Source: JAENVT01 sp043758005
GTDB lineage: Bacteria > Actinomycetota > Acidimicrobiia > Acidimicrobiales > Ilumatobacteraceae
Direction of reading: 5' to 3'
DNA: 7,600 nt
Assembly (NCBI GenBank): GCA_043758005.1
Contig: JAYVOI010000331.1
Coordinates: 1 to 7,600, forward strand
Shown one piece after another: positions 6,686 to 7,600 of this stretch; position 1 is the first letter of the stretch; each line of letters starts with the position of its first letter. Under the pieces are notes generated by a model. The model was not told where the DNA came from. It did not search any database and saw nothing but the letters and a program-made list of their open reading frames with translations. Both the position numbers and the translations under genes were made by a program.

Positions 6686-7295
6686 TGATCAGCGCATCAT
6701 CGCCGGGCTGCGCGCGGGCAGCGAGGCCGTCTTCGCCGAGATGGTCGACAAGTACCACGGGTCCCTCGTGAGGGTCGCCATGCGCTACACACCGAGCAGG
6801 GCCGTCGCCGAGGAAGTCGTGCAAGACACATGGATCGGCGTGATCGAAGGCATCGATCGCTTCGAGGGACGGTCGACCGTGAAGACCTGGTTCTACAGGA
6901 TCCTGATCTATCGCGCCCGGGCTCGCGGCGAGCGCGAGCGCCGCACGACACCGATGTCGGCGCTGGCCAACGATGACTCCACGCCCTCGGTGCCGACCGA
7001 GCGGTTCAGGGGATCCGACGCACTGTGGGCCGGTCACTGGGCAACGCCCCCGCAGCGGTGGGATGGCGATGCCGAGGAGCGATTGCTGGCAGGCGAGGCG
7101 CGGGAGATCATCGACGCGGTGATCGCCGACCTTCCGCCAGCGCAGCGCGACGTGATCGTGATGCGCGACCTGTCGCAGTTCAGCGCGGCGGAGGTCTGTG
7201 ACCTGCTGGACGTGACGGAGGCGAACCAGCGTGTGCTGCTGCATCGGGCGCGGTCACGCGTGCGCGCGGCACTGGAGCAGTACCTCGATGCATAG
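6648..7295 (+). CDS. ECF-type RNA polymerase sigma factor
   Basis: Encodes 215 residues. Sigma region 2 spans about residues 24-98: FAEMVDKYHGSLVRVAMRYTPSRAVAEEVVQDTWIGVIEGIDRFEG followed by TVKTWFYRILIYRARARGERERR, the core-binding and -10 recognition helices. Region 4 spans about 150-212, with DLPPAQRDVIVMRDLSQFSAAEVCDLLDVTEANQRVLLHRARSRVR, a helix-turn-helix that reads the -35 element. There is no region 1 or 3, as in ECF sigmas. The linker is long (about 50 residues) and carries an unusual aromatic segment, LWAGHWATPPQRWD (126-139). It starts with GTG at 6648, the only start codon before region 2, with no clear Shine-Dalgarno, and lies inside the 3' end of the debrancher gene, so translation may be coupled. 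The anti-sigma gene follows after 9 bases. Target promoters and the signal are unknown. Confidence 0.92.
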   Translation: MTDPGTLVGATADDQRIIAGLRAGSEAVFAEMVDKYHGSLVRVAMRYTPSRAVAEEVVQDTWIGVIEGIDRFEGRSTVKTWFYRILIYRARARGERERRTTPMSALANDDSTPSVPTERFRGSDALWAGHWATPPQRWDGDAEERLLAGEAREIIDAVIADLPPAQRDVIVMRDLSQFSAAEVCDLLDVTEANQRVLLHRARSRVRAALEQYLDA

Positions 7296-7300
7296 GCGGA
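7294..7300 (+). promoter_or_regulatory. Ribosome binding site of the anti-sigma gene
   Basis: AGGCGGA ends 4 bases before the ATG at 7305 and overlaps the TAG stop of the sigma factor gene (7293-7295). The overlap fits coupled translation of sigma and anti-sigma, which would keep the two proteins at a fixed ratio. Confidence 0.55.
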
Positions 7301-7304
7301 ACCG

Positions 7305-7559
7305 ATGATCCACGATCCCTTCGACTGCAAGATGCTGGTCGAGCTCGTCACCGACTGGCTCGAGGGTGAGTTGCCCGAGCCGACGCGCAGCGAGCTCGAG
7401 CTGCACGTGGCCACCTGCGCGGGCTGCATCGCCTACGTCGAGCAGATGCGAACCACGCAGGCCGCGTTGGCACGGCTGGAGAGCGTGGAGACGATCGAGC
7501 CGCCCGAGCCCGGTGTGCGCGACGAGCTGCTAGCGGTCTTCCGCGCTCGCCGCCGTTAG
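7305..7559 (+). CDS. Small soluble zinc-binding anti-sigma factor (zf-HC2 / ZAS family)
   Basis: Encodes 84 residues. The N-terminal half has the zinc-binding anti-sigma signature: C8, then LVELVTDWLEGELPEPTRSELELH ending at H34, then C38 and C41 (C-x25-H-x3-C-x2-C). In this family zinc-liganded helices wrap the sigma factor and block its access to core polymerase; thiol oxidation or zinc loss can release it in the redox-sensing members. The rest is a helical tail (YVEQMRTTQAALARLES), a proline- and glutamate-rich stretch and a basic end (FRARRR). There is no membrane segment, so unlike many anti-sigmas it is cytoplasmic and could sense an intracellular signal. It follows the ECF gene directly, which marks that protein as its partner. 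ATG 7305 is supported by AGGCGGA just upstream. Confidence 0.9.
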   Translation: MIHDPFDCKMLVELVTDWLEGELPEPTRSELELHVATCAGCIAYVEQMRTTQAALARLESVETIEPPEPGVRDELLAVFRARRR

Positions 7560-7562
7560 ATC

Positions 7563-7587
7563 GAGCGCTGGCTCTCCCGCCAGGCTC
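7563..7587. terminator. Candidate terminator hairpin after the sigma/anti-sigma pair
   Basis: GAGCGCTGGC (7563-7572) can pair with GCCAGGCTC (7579-7587): nine GC-rich pairs with one bulged G at 7567 and a six-base TCTCCC loop. It lies 4 bases after the anti-sigma stop. No T run follows on either strand, so it is not a textbook intrinsic terminator. Many high-GC actinobacterial terminators lack the T run. Confidence 0.45.
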
Positions 7588-7600
7588 AAACGTTCGGCGA

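Noticed and set aside
6234..7244. A 336-codon minus-strand open frame opposite the debrancher and sigma genes
   Set aside because: It has no family features and lies antisense to the conserved debrancher C terminus and both sigma domains.
7298..7302. GGAAC as an ECF-type -35 element before the anti-sigma gene (also 1016-1020)
   Set aside because: GGAAC alone is common in this base composition. At 7298 it is part of the ribosome binding site and translational start region, and no paired -10 motif at proper spacing is convincing.
1..7600. Mobile element, CRISPR array, tRNA or rRNA
   Set aside because: There is no transposase or integrase, no regularly spaced repeats, no terminal inverted repeats with target duplication, and no cloverleaf or rRNA-like sequence. 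The window is nearly fully covered by identified genes.

Overview
This is a GC-rich window whose six genes sit almost edge to edge. High GC, GTG starts, weak or absent Shine-Dalgarno sequences and a two-domain VOC protein resembling mycobacterial CFP30B (Rv0577) suggest a chromosomal segment of an actinobacterium. An Acidimicrobiia/Ilumatobacter-like lineage is a guess from protein flavour and cannot be proved here. I see no RNA gene, CRISPR array, insertion sequence, attachment site or replication origin.

Left part (1-2066): the window opens with the last 45 codons of an unidentified plus-strand gene. Facing it on the minus strand, after 8 bases, is a two-domain glyoxalase/VOC-fold protein. 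Divergent from that is a winged-helix protein of the HTH_42/AlkZ DNA glycosylase superfamily with a QTQ motif. It overlaps the next gene tail to tail by 13 bases.

Middle (2054-6685): two large glycoside hydrolases are divergently transcribed from a short intergenic region. On the minus strand is an 858-residue GH63-type (MGH1-like) glucosidase. On the plus strand is a 648-residue archaeal-type glycogen debranching enzyme (amylo-alpha-1,6-glucosidase). The space between them carries three copies of a CGCGGGT..TTGT element, two direct and one inverted, plus a TTGTCACAA palindrome. It is the best candidate control region in the window.

Right part (6648-7600): the debrancher overlaps by 38 bases the start of an ECF sigma factor. 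That is followed after 9 bases by a small soluble zinc-binding anti-sigma factor (zf-HC2, C-x25-H-x3-C-x2-C), and then a hairpin that could end the transcript. Debrancher, sigma and anti-sigma are co-directional and nearly gapless, so they could form one transcription unit linking alpha-glucan breakdown with a sigma/anti-sigma switch. The link is inferred from layout only.

Most of the window is recognisable housekeeping or metabolic sequence. I did not find clear proof of a new type of system. The most worthwhile leads are the shared control region and the debrancher-sigma overlap.
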